The notes below the pieces were generated by a model. That model was not told the DNA's origin. It saw nothing but the letters and a program-made list of their open reading frames with translations, and did no database searches. This document shows positions 39,215 through 49,024 of a stretch of 64,000 nucleotides of DNA, one piece after another (positions within the stretch are counted from its first letter, which is position 1; every line of letters starts with the position of its first letter). The stretch is from Pseudalkalibacillus hwajinpoensis. Lineage in GTDB: Bacteria > Bacillota > Bacilli > Bacillales > Guptibacillaceae. The stretch is from assembly GCF_015234585.1 (NCBI RefSeq), contig NZ_JADFCM010000001.1, positions 1,426,001-1,490,000 of the forward strand. The letters run 5' to 3'. The translations under genes and the position numbers were made by a program.

Positions 39215-40249
39215 ATGCCTGAAGGCTCATATTTGCATTTCTCCGTGGAGGAGCAGGTCTGGTTAAAGAAAGGACAGGAAGTTGAAGAGGTTCTATCTAT
39301 CTCACTTGACCCTGAAATTTCGATTGAAGAGTATGAGGATTATGTAGCTGTGAAAGGCTGTTTATATTTAACGGGTGAATATTTGCAGCGTGACCAAACA
39401 GATGAGGAAGTTATTAACGAAGCTTCCCCTTATCGTTCCATTCATGAGGTGAACGTTAGAGAAGATGGTACAGCGTCAATGGGGCATCGTTTCCCTGTTG
39501 ATATTACGATTCCAGCAAGCCGTATAAGGAGTCTCGAGGAAATTTTCGTTACGGTTGACACGTTTGATTACTCTCTAGTGGAAGAGAATTGCCTTCAGTT
39601 GAAAGCAGATATTTCCATTAGCGGCATTCAGGGGGATCAAAATCGTGTGGAAGAGGACGAAGCTGAACTATACGTTGTAGAAGAGGACGAAGAGACAGAG
39701 GATTATACAACAGAGGAAGATGCAATCTGGGAGAATGATATTAAATACGTTGATGACAATGAGGTAGAATCATTGGAACAGGCCTATCATTTACGCGCTC
39801 CACAAGTAGGTATGAGAGCTAAGTCAGACTCATATGAAGTAAATGAACTAGAGAACGATGATCAAGAGCAGCCGGAACCCACGTATGACTTTCTCACGAG
39901 AATGGCTAGGCAAATGGATGGTTCCAATGAATATAATAACCAGCCAATCGTAGAAGAAACGAGGTCATATCAAGACGATCATTATAACTATGAAGAGGAG
40001 GAACAAGAGCGTCAGGAAAACCGGAATCAAGCACCGCGCGAAGAAAATGCGCTCTATCTTACAAGTATGCTGACAAAAGAAGAAGAACAATTTTCGAGAA
40101 TGAAGATGTGTATTATCCAGCCTGGGGATTCGTTAACCGAAATAGCGGAACGCTATCGAGTCCTTCCAAGTCATCTTGCGCGAGTCAATCGTCTTGAGGA
40201 AGATGAAGTGAAGGAAGGACAGATCTTATATATTCCTGTCAATCGTTAA
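39215..40249 (+). CDS. spoVID: Spore coat/cortex morphogenetic protein SpoVID
   Basis: 344 residues. SpoVID directs coat encasement by linking SpoIVA and SafA. The N-terminal domain (Leu-His-Phe-Ser-Val-Glu-Glu-Gln-Val-Trp, about 1-140) has the conserved SpoVID start. A long acidic Glu/Asp/Asn/Gln-rich middle is low complexity. A LysM domain ends the protein (Ile-Gln-Pro-Gly-Asp-Ser-Leu-Thr-Glu-Ile-Ala, about 300-344). ATG 39215 follows AAAGGAGGAGAAGGC. A TTG 18 bp upstream precedes that site and is rejected. Confidence 0.93.
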   Translation: MPEGSYLHFSVEEQVWLKKGQEVEEVLSISLDPEISIEEYEDYVAVKGCLYLTGEYLQRDQTDEEVINEASPYRSIHEVNVREDGTASMGHRFPVDITIPASRIRSLEEIFVTVDTFDYSLVEENCLQLKADISISGIQGDQNRVEEDEAELYVVEEDEETEDYTTEEDAIWENDIKYVDDNEVESLEQAYHLRAPQVGMRAKSDSYEVNELENDDQEQPEPTYDFLTRMARQMDGSNEYNNQPIVEETRSYQDDHYNYEEEEQERQENRNQAPREENALYLTSMLTKEEEQFSRMKMCIIQPGDSLTEIAERYRVLPSHLARVNRLEEDEVKEGQILYIPVNR

Positions 40250-40317
40250 CTTAAATTGTTTGCTGCCCCTACCTTTGGAATGTTGCAAATAAGGTAGGGG
40301 ATAAAGGGGTAATCGAA

Positions 40318-41181
40318 ATGGATCTCGTAACGATCATTGAAGAGAAGTATGATCTAAAAGATGTCCAATGGTTAGAGAAACCACAATTGATCATGACCCA
40401 TTTAGGTAAAAGAAAACTATCATACTGGCGGGATCGGGATTTGCTTGAGTATCATCTCAACTTCCGTGACCGTCTTTTTTCTCAACATGGATTTCTTTGT
40501 AATCGAATGATTCGAACCAGTGAAGGGAAAGGATTTATCCGAATAGAAAACGATTATATGACTGTACATGATCATGTAGAAGAAGCTTATCCATTGGACA
40601 TCGTTCCTGAAATGAAAGGATATTTACTTGCGACACTACTAAGTACCGGAGATCAGAAGGCTACTCTTACATCACATTTTCCTTATCGTAAGACGTTAGA
40701 AGATTTATCATTTATAAGATTAACTCATAAGGAACAATACTTGTTACTTGTTAACCTTATTCCTGAAGTGAAAAAGCGCCTGAATTTTGAGGTGTGTTAT
40801 TCGCTTCCATTCATTCCATTTACTTACTATGTTTTAAAAGAGGTTTTAGGCCAAATCTACTTTGAAAGTAGCGACGAACCACCTGTTTCTGCTTCCAAAG
40901 TTATCATGAAAGAAGTTCATTCCTGGTATACTCTTAAAAACTTCAATCACTTTGTAAAATGCTTTGAAGCGTTAGTGAATGGCGTGGAGGACGATATGAA
41001 ACACAGACTTATTCAGGCTATTTTTGCTCCATGGGAGTGGCAGGAGTGTATTCAGGCATTGCAATCGAATATGAATGACCCTGATCAGGTTATGAAAGAG
41101 TTTATTGATAAGTGGGAAGCGAATAGAGATATGTTAAGGCAGCTTGAGCTCTCCCTTTCAGATAGGAGGATTTCCTTCTAA
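40318..41181 (+). CDS. Uncharacterised protein between spoVID and ysxE, possibly a degenerate CotS-like fold
   Basis: 287 residues with no signal peptide or membrane helix. The N-terminal region (basic beta-strand-like stretch, then Arg-Asp-Arg-Leu-Phe-Ser-Gln-His-Gly-Phe-Leu) recalls the small lobe of CotS/YsxE-type kinase-like spore proteins. No His-Gly-Asp loop or metal-binding Asp can be found in the remainder, so a kinase activity is not supported. The ATG follows AAAGGGG. The stop overlaps the start of ysxE by one base, and the shared transcript with spoVID points to a spore coat role. B. subtilis has no gene here. Confidence 0.6.
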   Translation: MDLVTIIEEKYDLKDVQWLEKPQLIMTHLGKRKLSYWRDRDLLEYHLNFRDRLFSQHGFLCNRMIRTSEGKGFIRIENDYMTVHDHVEEAYPLDIVPEMKGYLLATLLSTGDQKATLTSHFPYRKTLEDLSFIRLTHKEQYLLLVNLIPEVKKRLNFEVCYSLPFIPFTYYVLKEVLGQIYFESSDEPPVSASKVIMKEVHSWYTLKNFNHFVKCFEALVNGVEDDMKHRLIQAIFAPWEWQECIQALQSNMNDPDQVMKEFIDKWEANRDMLRQLELSLSDRRISF

Positions 41182-42146
41182 TGAGCGATCCAGCACTCTT
41201 ATTTCAATATGATTTATATCCTGAACGGGTTGTACAAATGGGGAAAATCACAAAGATCGAAACAGAGAGAGGTGCGTTTGCTTTAAAAAAAACGCAGCTT
41301 AGTAAAGAACAGATGGATCGTATGCTTTATTTAGAGGAGCGGTTTAAACAGCTAAAATTCGAAGGTTATGTACCGCTTGTTCGAACAAAGTATGGAGATT
41401 CCTTCGTTTATCAAGGGGACCACATCGTTTATTTAACGCCATGGGTAGATGAAAGGGAAACAAGTCCTGCTCAAAAAGATGAGCTTCTCGTTCATCACCT
41501 TGCTGAATTACATGGCTATACTGCTAAAGAGCAAGCTTTTTCTGAAGAAGTGATCAAACAGTCGTATCAGAAAATGGTTTTATTAAGAGAAAGTAGACAA
41601 TTTGAAATGGAGAAATACGTAAGGCATATTGAAAAGCGCATTTATCTTTCGCCATTTGAGCTTACCTTTGTATCACATTTTCATCAACTGATGAGGTATT
41701 GTGAGCTCGCGAAAAGAAGATTAGATGACTGGTATGAGCAAATTCTGGAAACTAAACGGTATCGAAGTGTTCTCTGTCACGGAAAATGCTCTCCTTCTCA
41801 TTATGTATCAAGCGGGGGGAGAGGGTATTTTATTAATTTCGAAAAGTCAGTTAGCGATACTCCTATCAGGGATCTTGCTTATTTTATTCGCTCATCTATT
41901 CAACCTTTTCAATTCAACCCTGCTGCCACAACTGCTCATCTTGCCAGATATGAAGCCCAATTCTCTCTTAATGATGAGGAAAAGGAGCTTCTTGCAAGCT
42001 ATTTATATTTTCCAGAGTCGGTTTTTAATAGCGTGTTATTATTTAATGAAAACCGACAACAATGGCCACATATTAAGCATGTCCGCCTATTCACGAAAAA
42101 AATAGAAGTGATGAATGGGATAAATAACGTTCTAGAAAACTTCTAG
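41181..42146 (+). CDS. ysxE: Spore coat kinase-like protein YsxE (CotS family)
   Basis: 321 residues of the CotS/YsxE family, an aminoglycoside-phosphotransferase-like fold found in spore coats. The N-lobe has Gly-Ala-Phe-Ala-Leu-Lys-Lys (ATP-lysine position). The catalytic loop reads Leu-Cys-His-Gly-Lys-Cys-Ser-Pro-Ser-His, with Lys where active enzymes have Asp. The metal site reads Phe-Ile-Asn-Phe-Glu-Lys, with Asn for Asp. It therefore looks like a pseudokinase. Coupled to the preceding gene and placed before valS as in B. subtilis. Confidence 0.82.
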   Translation: MSDPALLFQYDLYPERVVQMGKITKIETERGAFALKKTQLSKEQMDRMLYLEERFKQLKFEGYVPLVRTKYGDSFVYQGDHIVYLTPWVDERETSPAQKDELLVHHLAELHGYTAKEQAFSEEVIKQSYQKMVLLRESRQFEMEKYVRHIEKRIYLSPFELTFVSHFHQLMRYCELAKRRLDDWYEQILETKRYRSVLCHGKCSPSHYVSSGGRGYFINFEKSVSDTPIRDLAYFIRSSIQPFQFNPAATTAHLARYEAQFSLNDEEKELLASYLYFPESVFNSVLLFNENRQQWPHIKHVRLFTKKIEVMNGINNVLENF

Positions 42147-42343
42147 ATCCATTCAAAGTAAAAGCACACTTCTAATGCAACAAGGATTATTAATATAAGT
42201 ACATCTATAGATGTTGGAAAAAGGATTGTTCGGATCGTTTGAAACACAATAAACGGAGGTACGAACTGAGCGCAAATATCTCTGAACTTATATAACGAGG
42301 GTGGGATCTGAAAGCGATTCATTCCACCAAACCGTTTTTTCAT
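42143..42343 (-). CDS. Small membrane protein, conserved-looking
   Basis: 66 residues on the minus strand, convergent with ysxE and overlapping its last four bases. A basic N-terminus is followed by a hydrophobic C-terminal half (Phe-Ile-Val-Phe-Gln-Thr-Ile-Arg-Thr-Ile-Leu-Phe-Pro-Thr, then Val-Leu-Ile-Leu-Ile-Ile-Leu-Val-Ala-Leu). One or two membrane helices. AAAGGGGAA lies 10 bp upstream of its ATG. Function unknown. Its position between ysxE and the valS leader and its ribosome-binding site support it as real. Confidence 0.55.
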   Translation of the reverse strand: MKKRFGGMNRFQIPPSLYKFRDICAQFVPPFIVFQTIRTILFPTSIDVLILIILVALEVCFYFEWI

Positions 42344-42460
42344 ATCAGGTATTCCCCTTTGTTTTCAGTTATTGTTACCAATAGACTATGTGGGAAGTTG
42401 GAATTGGGTGATTAAGGCGGGAGAGAACTGGCTAAGCTAAGAAAAAGGGCTCTTATGATC

Positions 42461-42489
42461 TTGACGATCTCGAATCAAAAAGGTAAACT
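42461..42489 (+). promoter_or_regulatory. SigA-type promoter of valS
   Basis: TTGACG (42461-42466), 17-bp spacer, TAAACT (42484-42489). It lies just upstream of the T-box leader. Confidence 0.65.
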
Positions 42490-42494
42490 TAATG

Positions 42495-42743
42495 ATACAA
42501 ATAGTCGACAGGCAAAGATAGGGAGTAGTAGAATGTGAACCCTTCAGAGAGAGAAGTCATTTGCTGAAAGATTTCTCAGGATCGTAGCATTCGAAGTCGC
42601 CCTTGAGCTGTTTCTCTGAACGAGTAGTAGGAGAATCCGGTAATCCCGTTATTCGAATGAAGCGTACAGCTAACGTTTATTTAGCTGTAAATAAAGGTGG
42701 TACCGCGAAAATACTTCTTTCGTCCTTTTCCTAAGGATGGAGG
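42495..42743 (+). promoter_or_regulatory. T-box riboswitch of valS, valine specifier GTC
   Basis: The T-box sequence AAAGGTGGTACCGCG is at 42694-42707 and is followed by a terminator (ACTTC 42713-42717 with GAAGT 42733-42737, then T run). Stem I has GAATG (5' side) pairing with CATTC (3' side). The loop-E pair AGTA/GAA lies just below, and GAA is followed by GTC, a valine codon, in the specifier position. Uncharged tRNA-Val would favour read-through into valS. Confidence 0.9.
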
Positions 42744-42844
42744 AAGTTTTTTTGTTGTCTAAAAAGCTTACACCTTCGTGGAAAGAGAACAAGGAAAGCC
42801 GCAGAAATGTCCTGAGACTTATTGAATGGAAAGGAAGAGTGACA

Positions 42845-45487
42845 ATGGCGAATAAAGAGCTAACGATGCCGACGAAGTACGATCCGAAGGCAACAGAGCA
42901 GAAATGGTACCCGTATTGGGTAGATGGCAAATTTTTTGAGGCAACAGGTGATAAAGAAAAAGAACCTTATACAATTGTAATCCCCCCGCCGAACGTTACA
43001 GGTAAACTACACCTCGGGCATGCTTGGGATACAACGCTTCAAGATATTCTATCGCGTGTAAAGCGTATGCAGGGATATGATGTTCTCTGGCTTCCAGGAA
43101 TGGACCATGCTGGGATTGCGACACAGGCAAAAGTTGAAGGGAAGCTCCGAGAAGAAGGTACCTCGCGCTATGACCTTGGCCGAGAGAAGTTCCTTGAGAA
43201 GTCGTGGGAATGGAAAGAAGAGTATGCGGATTTTATTCGTAGCCAGTGGGCGAAGCTTGGTCTTTCTCTAGATTATTCAAGAGAGCGTTTTACACTTGAT
43301 AACGGTCTTTCTGATGCAGTACGTGAAGTATTTGTAAAGCTATATGAGAAGGGCTTAATTTATCGCGGTGAATATATTATCAACTGGGATCCACAAACAA
43401 AAACGGCCCTTTCAGATATTGAAGTTATTCACCAGGAAGTAACTGGTCACTTCTATCATATGCGCTATCCTCTTGCAGATGGCTCAGGACATATCGAAAT
43501 TGCAACAACGCGTCCTGAAACAATGCTAGGTGACTCAGGTATTGCTGTTCATCCAAAAGATGAGCGCTACAAGCACCTAGTTGGTAAGAAAGCGATTTTG
43601 CCGCTTGTAGGTCGTGAAATTGAAATTGTTGCGGATGATTACGTTGATATGGAATTTGGATCAGGCGCTGTGAAAATCACTCCAGCTCACGATCCGAATG
43701 ACTTCGAAATTGGTAACCGTCATAACCTTGAGCGCATTCTCGTAATGAATGAAGATGGGTCAATGAATGAGAATGCCGGAGAGTACCAGGGCATGGACCG
43801 ATTTGAATGCCGTAAGAAACTTGTGAAAGATTTACAGGATAAAGGAATCTTATTCAACATTGAAGAGCACGTTCATTCCGTAGGTCATTCTGAGCGAAGC
43901 GGTGCTGTTGTCGAACCTTATCTTTCAACACAGTGGTTTGTTAAAATGGGGCCTCTTGCTGAGCAGGCGATTGCTCTTCAGAAGTCAGACGACAAAGTGA
44001 ACTTTGTACCTGAGCGATTTGAAAAAACGTATTTAAATTGGATTGAGAACATTCGTGACTGGTGTATTTCAAGACAGCTTTGGTGGGGGCATCGCATTCC
44101 CGCGTGGCATCATAAAGAAACTGGAGAGATCCACGTTGGACTTGAAGAGCCAGCCGATATTGAAAACTGGGAGCAAGACGTTGATGTTCTAGATACGTGG
44201 TTTAGTTCAGCGCTTTGGCCATTTTCTACAATGGGATGGCCAAACGAAGACGCCGAAGACTTTAACCGTTTCTACCCAACAAACGTTCTAGTAACGGGTT
44301 ATGACATTATTTATTTCTGGGTAGCTCGTATGATCTTCCAGGGTATTGAATTTACAGAGCAGCGCCCGTTTAACGACGTCCTCATTCATGGGCTTGTACG
44401 TGATTCTGAAGGACGTAAGATGAGTAAATCGCTCGGTAACGGTGTCGATCCAATGGATGTTATTGAGAAGTACGGTGCTGATTCCCTTCGTTTCTTCCTA
44501 TCCACTGGCTCATCACCAGGTCAGGATCTCCGTTTCTATTGGGAAAAGGTAGAGTCTACGTGGAACTTTGCTAATAAAATTTGGAACGCTTCTCGTTTTG
44601 CCCTAATGAATATGGATGGCATGACGTATGAAGAACTTGATTTAACAGGTGAAAAATCGACAGCTGATAAATGGATTTTAACTCGCTTAAACGATACGAT
44701 TGAACAAGTGACGCGCCTGATTAATAACTATGAGTTTGGTGAAGTGGGTCGCTACCTTTACAACTTTATCTGGGATGACTTCTGTGATTGGTATATTGAA
44801 ATGGCGAAACTGCCGCTCTATGGTGAAGATGAAGTAGCGAAGAAAACCACTCGTTCTGTTCTAGCTTATGTACTTGATCAAACGATGCGTCTTCTGCATC
44901 CATTCATGCCTTATCTTACTGAAGAAATCTGGCAACACCTTCCTCACGAAGGAGAATCGATCACAGTTGCAAACTGGCCAGTAAAGAACGAAGAGCTTCA
45001 CTTCCAAGAAGCTGCTGCTGATATGGCGCTTCTAACGGAAATTATTCGTTCAGTACGTAACATTCGAGCTGAAATGAATGTGGCACCAAGCAAGCCGATT
45101 GAACTTCGTATTAAGCCAAAATCAGCTGATACTCAGAAACAGCTTGAGCAAAATAGTCAATACATCGAACGCTTCTGTAACCCAGAAACCTTGAGTATTT
45201 CAGCGGATCTTCAGGCACCGGAAAAATCGATGACGGCTGTTGTATCTGGAGCTGAATTATTCTTGCCGCTTGAAGGGTTAATCAATATTGATGAAGAAAT
45301 TGAGCGTCTAAAAGGAGAAATGAAGAAGCTAGATTCTGAAGTTGATCGTGTTCAGAAGAAGCTCGCTAATGAACGCTTTATTAGCAAAGCTCCTGAGAAA
45401 GTCGTTGAAGAAGAACGAGCGAAAGAAAAGGATTATCTTGAGAGAAGAAGCAACGTAGAAGCTCGTATTAACGAACTAAAAAAATAA
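42845..45487 (+). CDS. valS: Valyl-tRNA synthetase
   Basis: 880 residues, the B. subtilis length. Class I synthetase: [12 protein letters not shown] (HIGH motif), the editing domain with [14 protein letters not shown] (KMSKS), and a C-terminal coiled coil with many Glu/Lys. ATG 42845 follows AAAGGAAGAG. The frame is open 108 bp further up, but that overlaps the T-box terminator. Controlled by the T box. Confidence 0.97.
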   Translation: MANKELTMPTKYDPKATEQKWYPYWVDGKFFEATGDKEKEPYTIVIPPPNVTGKLHLGHAWDTTLQDILSRVKRMQGYDVLWLPGMDHAGIATQAKVEGKLREEGTSRYDLGREKFLEKSWEWKEEYADFIRSQWAKLGLSLDYSRERFTLDNGLSDAVREVFVKLYEKGLIYRGEYIINWDPQTKTALSDIEVIHQEVTGHFYHMRYPLADGSGHIEIATTRPETMLGDSGIAVHPKDERYKHLVGKKAILPLVGREIEIVADDYVDMEFGSGAVKITPAHDPNDFEIGNRHNLERILVMNEDGSMNENAGEYQGMDRFECRKKLVKDLQDKGILFNIEEHVHSVGHSERSGAVVEPYLSTQWFVKMGPLAEQAIALQKSDDKVNFVPERFEKTYLNWIENIRDWCISRQLWWGHRIPAWHHKETGEIHVGLEEPADIENWEQDVDVLDTWFSSALWPFSTMGWPNEDAEDFNRFYPTNVLVTGYDIIYFWVARMIFQGIEFTEQRPFNDVLIHGLVRDSEGRKMSKSLGNGVDPMDVIEKYGADSLRFFLSTGSSPGQDLRFYWEKVESTWNFANKIWNASRFALMNMDGMTYEELDLTGEKSTADKWILTRLNDTIEQVTRLINNYEFGEVGRYLYNFIWDDFCDWYIEMAKLPLYGEDEVAKKTTRSVLAYVLDQTMRLLHPFMPYLTEEIWQHLPHEGESITVANWPVKNEELHFQEAAADMALLTEIIRSVRNIRAEMNVAPSKPIELRIKPKSADTQKQLEQNSQYIERFCNPETLSISADLQAPEKSMTAVVSGAELFLPLEGLINIDEEIERLKGEMKKLDSEVDRVQKKLANERFISKAPEKVVEEERAKEKDYLERRSNVEARINELKK

Positions 45488-45493
45488 GAAAAT

Positions 45494-45524
45494 GACGAAT
45501 CTCTTTTAGAGGTTCGTCTTCTTT
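45494..45524 (+). terminator. Hairpin after valS
   Basis: GACGAATCTC and GAGGTTCGTC form a 10-bp stem (one G-U) with a TTCTTTT tail. It lies 56 bp after the valS stop begins and before folC, so folC may depend on read-through. Confidence 0.75.
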
Positions 45525-45543
45525 TAAGGAAGGAGCGGGACGC

Positions 45544-46839
45544 ATGTTTCACTCATATGACGAAGCGGTGAGTTGGATTCATAGTTTATTAAATCATGGC
45601 ATTAAACCAGGTTTAGAGCGTATGGAATGGATGCTGGATCAGCTCGATCATCCAGAAAGACGGTTAAAAACGGTACACGTTGGCGGAACGAACGGGAAAG
45701 GATCAACCGTTACGTACTTGCGAACGGTGCTCGAGGAGTCAGGATATGAAGTAGGAACTTTTACTTCTCCTTATATTGAATCGTTTAGCGAACGAATCGC
45801 TATTAATGGACAACCGATTAATGAAGAAGACTTAGTTGCTTTATGCAATCGTGTTCAGCCTCTTGTTGAGATGGCTGCTGTCTCTCCGCTTGGGTCACCA
45901 ACTGAATTTGAAGTGATTACGGTTATCGCTCTCTTATATTTTGGGACAATTGCCTATCCAGACCTTGTTTTGATGGAAGTTGGTCTTGGCGGACGATTTG
46001 ATTCAACCAATATTATTCACCCGCTTGTAAGTGTGATTACAAATGTCGGATACGATCATACGCACATCCTTGGGAGTGATATTAAGCAAATCGCTTATGA
46101 AAAAGCGGGGATCATTAAGTCAGGGGTTCCTCTTGTGACAACTGCTGAAAAAGAAGAGGTACTCACTCTTTTACATGAAACGACCAAATCGAAAAAGACG
46201 AAAATTTATCGATTGAATGAAGAGTTTTCTATTAAGGAGCAAATGAGTGATAAGGAAGGGGAGCGTTTTTCTTTTCAATCACCTTACCGTAAACTAGAAG
46301 ATCTACACATTCAGATGAAGGGTGAGCACCAGGTAAAAAATGCAGGCGCAGCACTTATGACACTTGAATATTTACGTGTTTTCTATGGTCTACATATTGA
46401 ACAGGGTATGATTCAGCGCGGACTGGAGAGAGCAACGTGGCCAGGTCGATTTGAACAGCTTCGTTCAAATCCGACTATTGTTGTGGACGGTGCGCACAAT
46501 CCGGAAGGTGTCGAAAGTCTTGCTAACACGCTTAAGCAGCATTACCCTGAGACACGCATACATGTTATCTTTAGTGCTCTTGGTGATAAAGATATTGAAT
46601 CGATGCTAAAACCACTTTATCCTCTAATTGAGACTATTTCGTTTACTACCTTTGAATTTCCAAGAGCTATATCAGGTGAGGAGTTGTCGAATAAAGCGAC
46701 TTTTGCTAATAAGAGATATGAGGAAAACTGGAGGAAAGCCATCCAGGTGACGATGGATGAGATGGTTGAAAATGACCTGCTTCTGATAACGGGCTCTCTT
46801 TACTTTGTCTCTGAAATTCGCCGTTTTCTAAAAAATTAG
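45544..46839 (+). CDS. folC: Folylpolyglutamate synthase / dihydrofolate synthase
   Basis: 431 residues. Adds glutamates to folates. It has a Mur-ligase-like P loop, Val-Gly-Gly-Thr-Asn-Gly-Lys-Gly-Ser-Thr, then Thr-Ser-Pro-Tyr-Ile-Glu-Ser-Phe-Ser-Glu-Arg-Ile and Val-Asp-Gly-Ala-His-Asn-Pro-Glu-Gly. AAGGAAGGAGCGGG precedes the ATG. Following valS it matches the B. subtilis order. Confidence 0.95.
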   Translation: MFHSYDEAVSWIHSLLNHGIKPGLERMEWMLDQLDHPERRLKTVHVGGTNGKGSTVTYLRTVLEESGYEVGTFTSPYIESFSERIAINGQPINEEDLVALCNRVQPLVEMAAVSPLGSPTEFEVITVIALLYFGTIAYPDLVLMEVGLGGRFDSTNIIHPLVSVITNVGYDHTHILGSDIKQIAYEKAGIIKSGVPLVTTAEKEEVLTLLHETTKSKKTKIYRLNEEFSIKEQMSDKEGERFSFQSPYRKLEDLHIQMKGEHQVKNAGAALMTLEYLRVFYGLHIEQGMIQRGLERATWPGRFEQLRSNPTIVVDGAHNPEGVESLANTLKQHYPETRIHVIFSALGDKDIESMLKPLYPLIETISFTTFEFPRAISGEELSNKATFANKRYEENWRKAIQVTMDEMVENDLLLITGSLYFVSEIRRFLKN

Positions 46840-46951
46840 AATTTTATAGAAAAAACTAGGACTTTTTCGCCATTTTTTGCTAAAATAGAACTTAACCACA
46901 TTAATATGGAAAAATATTCTTCCTGAGTTTGGAAGATGGAGGGGGAAACAA

Positions 46952-48661
46952 TTGACTGCATTAATGAAACGTAAAGTTTGGTTGGTATGGCTTTTGTTCT
47001 GGCCACTACTCATTTTTGCAACGTTCTATTTCTTTCCTCCTGTATTATCAGGGAATTGGGCAGATGTTCTTGCATTGTTTGTGCTTCTTGCTGTTGTTGC
47101 TATGATGCCAATTAATGTGAAGGGGACTGACCTTTTTTTTATCCAGGGGATCTCGCTTGCTGTCTTCTTAAGATATGGTCTATTTATCGAAATGATCTTA
47201 ACTCAGTTAGCGATACTCGTTTTTCTTTTAAACTTACGTGTCACAAAAAAAGATAGTCATCGTTATCCTGTTAACATGCTGATGTTTATGCTTGTTTCAC
47301 TCGTATCCGGTGGACTTTTCTATTTACTCGGTGGTTCAGTAGGTGAATTCTCTGGTGATGCGATTACGCAGCTCGTTCCTTCAATTGCATACATCTTATC
47401 GCTTATTGTTGTAAATCAAATTCTCCTACATTTTTTAAAAATTTATATTTACAAAGAAGCTGATACTAAATTTTTTGGTAAAGATATGCTCTGGGAAGCG
47501 ATATCAACTGGGGTGACTCTTCCTGTTGGATTCTTACTATATATGCTACATACATATCTAGGCACAGTCGCTATTTTCTTTGTAGGTGTACCATTTATAC
47601 TGGCTTCTCTTATGCTCAGGCTCTATTATTCCAGCCAAAAAGTAAACAATCTTCTTCAACAAACGAGTGAGATTGGTCAGCAAATCACCCAATCTCTCGA
47701 TACAGATGAAATATTAAATTTATTCTTAAATGAAGTAAAAGATATGTTCGTTGTTGACTATGCCTATATTATGGATGCCGAACATGTGAAACGATTGACA
47801 GTTATTAAGCGATATGAAAAAGAGCGTGGCATTGTATCCAAAGAGGAAAGTAGCCCTTACCAGGAAGGAATCAGTTCAAGGGTGTGGCGAAGCGGACGAA
47901 GCCGCTTGTATACGAAGCGTTCTCAGTGGAAGAATCTTACGGAAGGCGTGCTTTCTGACGCCGCTAACTCGGTCATTTCCGTCCCAATGAAGCGGAATAA
48001 AAATGTTGTAGGCATCATTACTCTTGCTTCAGGCCGCGTCCGTTCTTACGAGAAACATCACATTCTTGTCCTGCAAATACTAGCTAACTATTTAGCCGTG
48101 GCTGTTGATAATGCTAGACATTATGAAGAGACGAAAAGGCGAAGTGAACGATGTCCATTAACGAATTTATACAACTTCAGGTTTTTTGGGGAGTTATTGG
48201 ATGAGAAATACAAGCGTTTTGACGAAACGCCTGATCCGTTCTCTATCATTCTGCTCGACCTGGATCATTTCAAAAAAGTGAATGACACGTTTGGTCATCA
48301 TAGTGGTAATGAAGTGCTTTGTGGGGTAGCGAATCGACTTGAAGAAGAAATTGGAGACAGGGGCACCGTTGCAAGATTTGGTGGAGAAGAGTTTGTCGTT
48401 CTGCTAGAAAATCATTCTCATAAGAAGAGTGTTCAAGTAGCAGAAGACTTACGATGCTCCATCGCGGATCGTCCATTTGAAATTTATAATGATCTCGATA
48501 ACGGCAATCGCCAGGTCATTTACGTAACGGCTAGTATTGGTGTGGCCACGGCTCCTGATCAGGGAGAGGATGCGCAAACGTTGATAAGAAACGCGGATCG
48601 AGCGATGTATACTGGAGCCAAGCAGCAGGGGCGAAACCGTGTTGCGAGCTATGTTGGATAA
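46952..48661 (+). CDS. Membrane diguanylate cyclase candidate (7-8 TM, GAF, GGDEF)
   Basis: 569 residues. The first 230 residues hold about seven or eight membrane helices, then a coiled linker, a GAF-like domain (about 250-395) and a GGDEF domain (about 400-567). The active site is Arg-Phe-Gly-Gly-Glu-Glu-Phe near residue 475, a functional variant in known cyclases, with Asp-Leu-Asp-His-Phe-Lys-Lys-Val-Asn-Asp upstream. No Arg-x-x-Asp inhibitory site lies five residues before it, so product inhibition through the I-site is unlikely. It would make cyclic di-GMP in response to an unknown cue. Starts at TTG 46952, 6 bp after GGAGGGGG. Absent from this place in B. subtilis. Confidence 0.85.
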   Translation: MTALMKRKVWLVWLLFWPLLIFATFYFFPPVLSGNWADVLALFVLLAVVAMMPINVKGTDLFFIQGISLAVFLRYGLFIEMILTQLAILVFLLNLRVTKKDSHRYPVNMLMFMLVSLVSGGLFYLLGGSVGEFSGDAITQLVPSIAYILSLIVVNQILLHFLKIYIYKEADTKFFGKDMLWEAISTGVTLPVGFLLYMLHTYLGTVAIFFVGVPFILASLMLRLYYSSQKVNNLLQQTSEIGQQITQSLDTDEILNLFLNEVKDMFVVDYAYIMDAEHVKRLTVIKRYEKERGIVSKEESSPYQEGISSRVWRSGRSRLYTKRSQWKNLTEGVLSDAANSVISVPMKRNKNVVGIITLASGRVRSYEKHHILVLQILANYLAVAVDNARHYEETKRRSERCPLTNLYNFRFFGELLDEKYKRFDETPDPFSIILLDLDHFKKVNDTFGHHSGNEVLCGVANRLEEEIGDRGTVARFGGEEFVVLLENHSHKKSVQVAEDLRCSIADRPFEIYNDLDNGNRQVIYVTASIGVATAPDQGEDAQTLIRNADRAMYTGAKQQGRNRVASYVG

Positions 48662-48666
48662 ATAAG

Positions 48667-48707
48667 AAAACCCCCGTTCTTCACGAATTGTGAAGAACGG
48701 GGGTTTT
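48667..48707 (+). terminator. Terminator of the GGDEF gene
   Basis: A perfect 18-bp stem (48667-48684 with 48690-48707) begins with A4-C5 and ends with G5-T4, around GAATT. The A/T flanks make it able to work in either direction. Confidence 0.92.
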
Positions 48708-48934
48708 ATAAGAATTCCTTTTGGAACGTTCAATTGGAACGGGTTCAACAATTTACTTAAAACACAGGGTTCTACGGTCTTGAAGTAGGAAGATGTTCTG
48801 AGTATCATTGGCTGGTAAGTGATTTGTAGTCGATGGGGTACATTTTCTTGAAAATTTCTTTGTTGGAAATAGCCATAACCGCATTTCTGATATTTGTTGA
48901 TATATGGGTAAGATGATTTTCGTTTCACTTTATT

Positions 48935-48958
48935 AGCATTAAAACAACTTTTAATGCT
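48935..48958. promoter_or_regulatory. Perfect inverted repeat upstream of comC
   Basis: AGCATTAAAA-CAAC-TTTTAATGCT, a 10-bp perfect palindrome 67 bp before comC. AAAACAACTTTTA is close to a ComK box (AAAA-N5-TTTT) with one mismatch. Binding is unproven. The rest of the 320-bp gap (48708-49024) shows nothing I recognise. Confidence 0.4.
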
Positions 48959-49024
48959 GAAAGTACTTTATATACATACCGTTTTTCTTAATCTACTAAA
49001 CTCTTTCGAAGAGGGGGGAAACAT

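Noticed and set aside
41725..42105. 126-codon plus-strand frame inside ysxE
   Set aside because: Out-of-frame shadow with no start signal. ysxE motifs lie in the other frame across the same bases.
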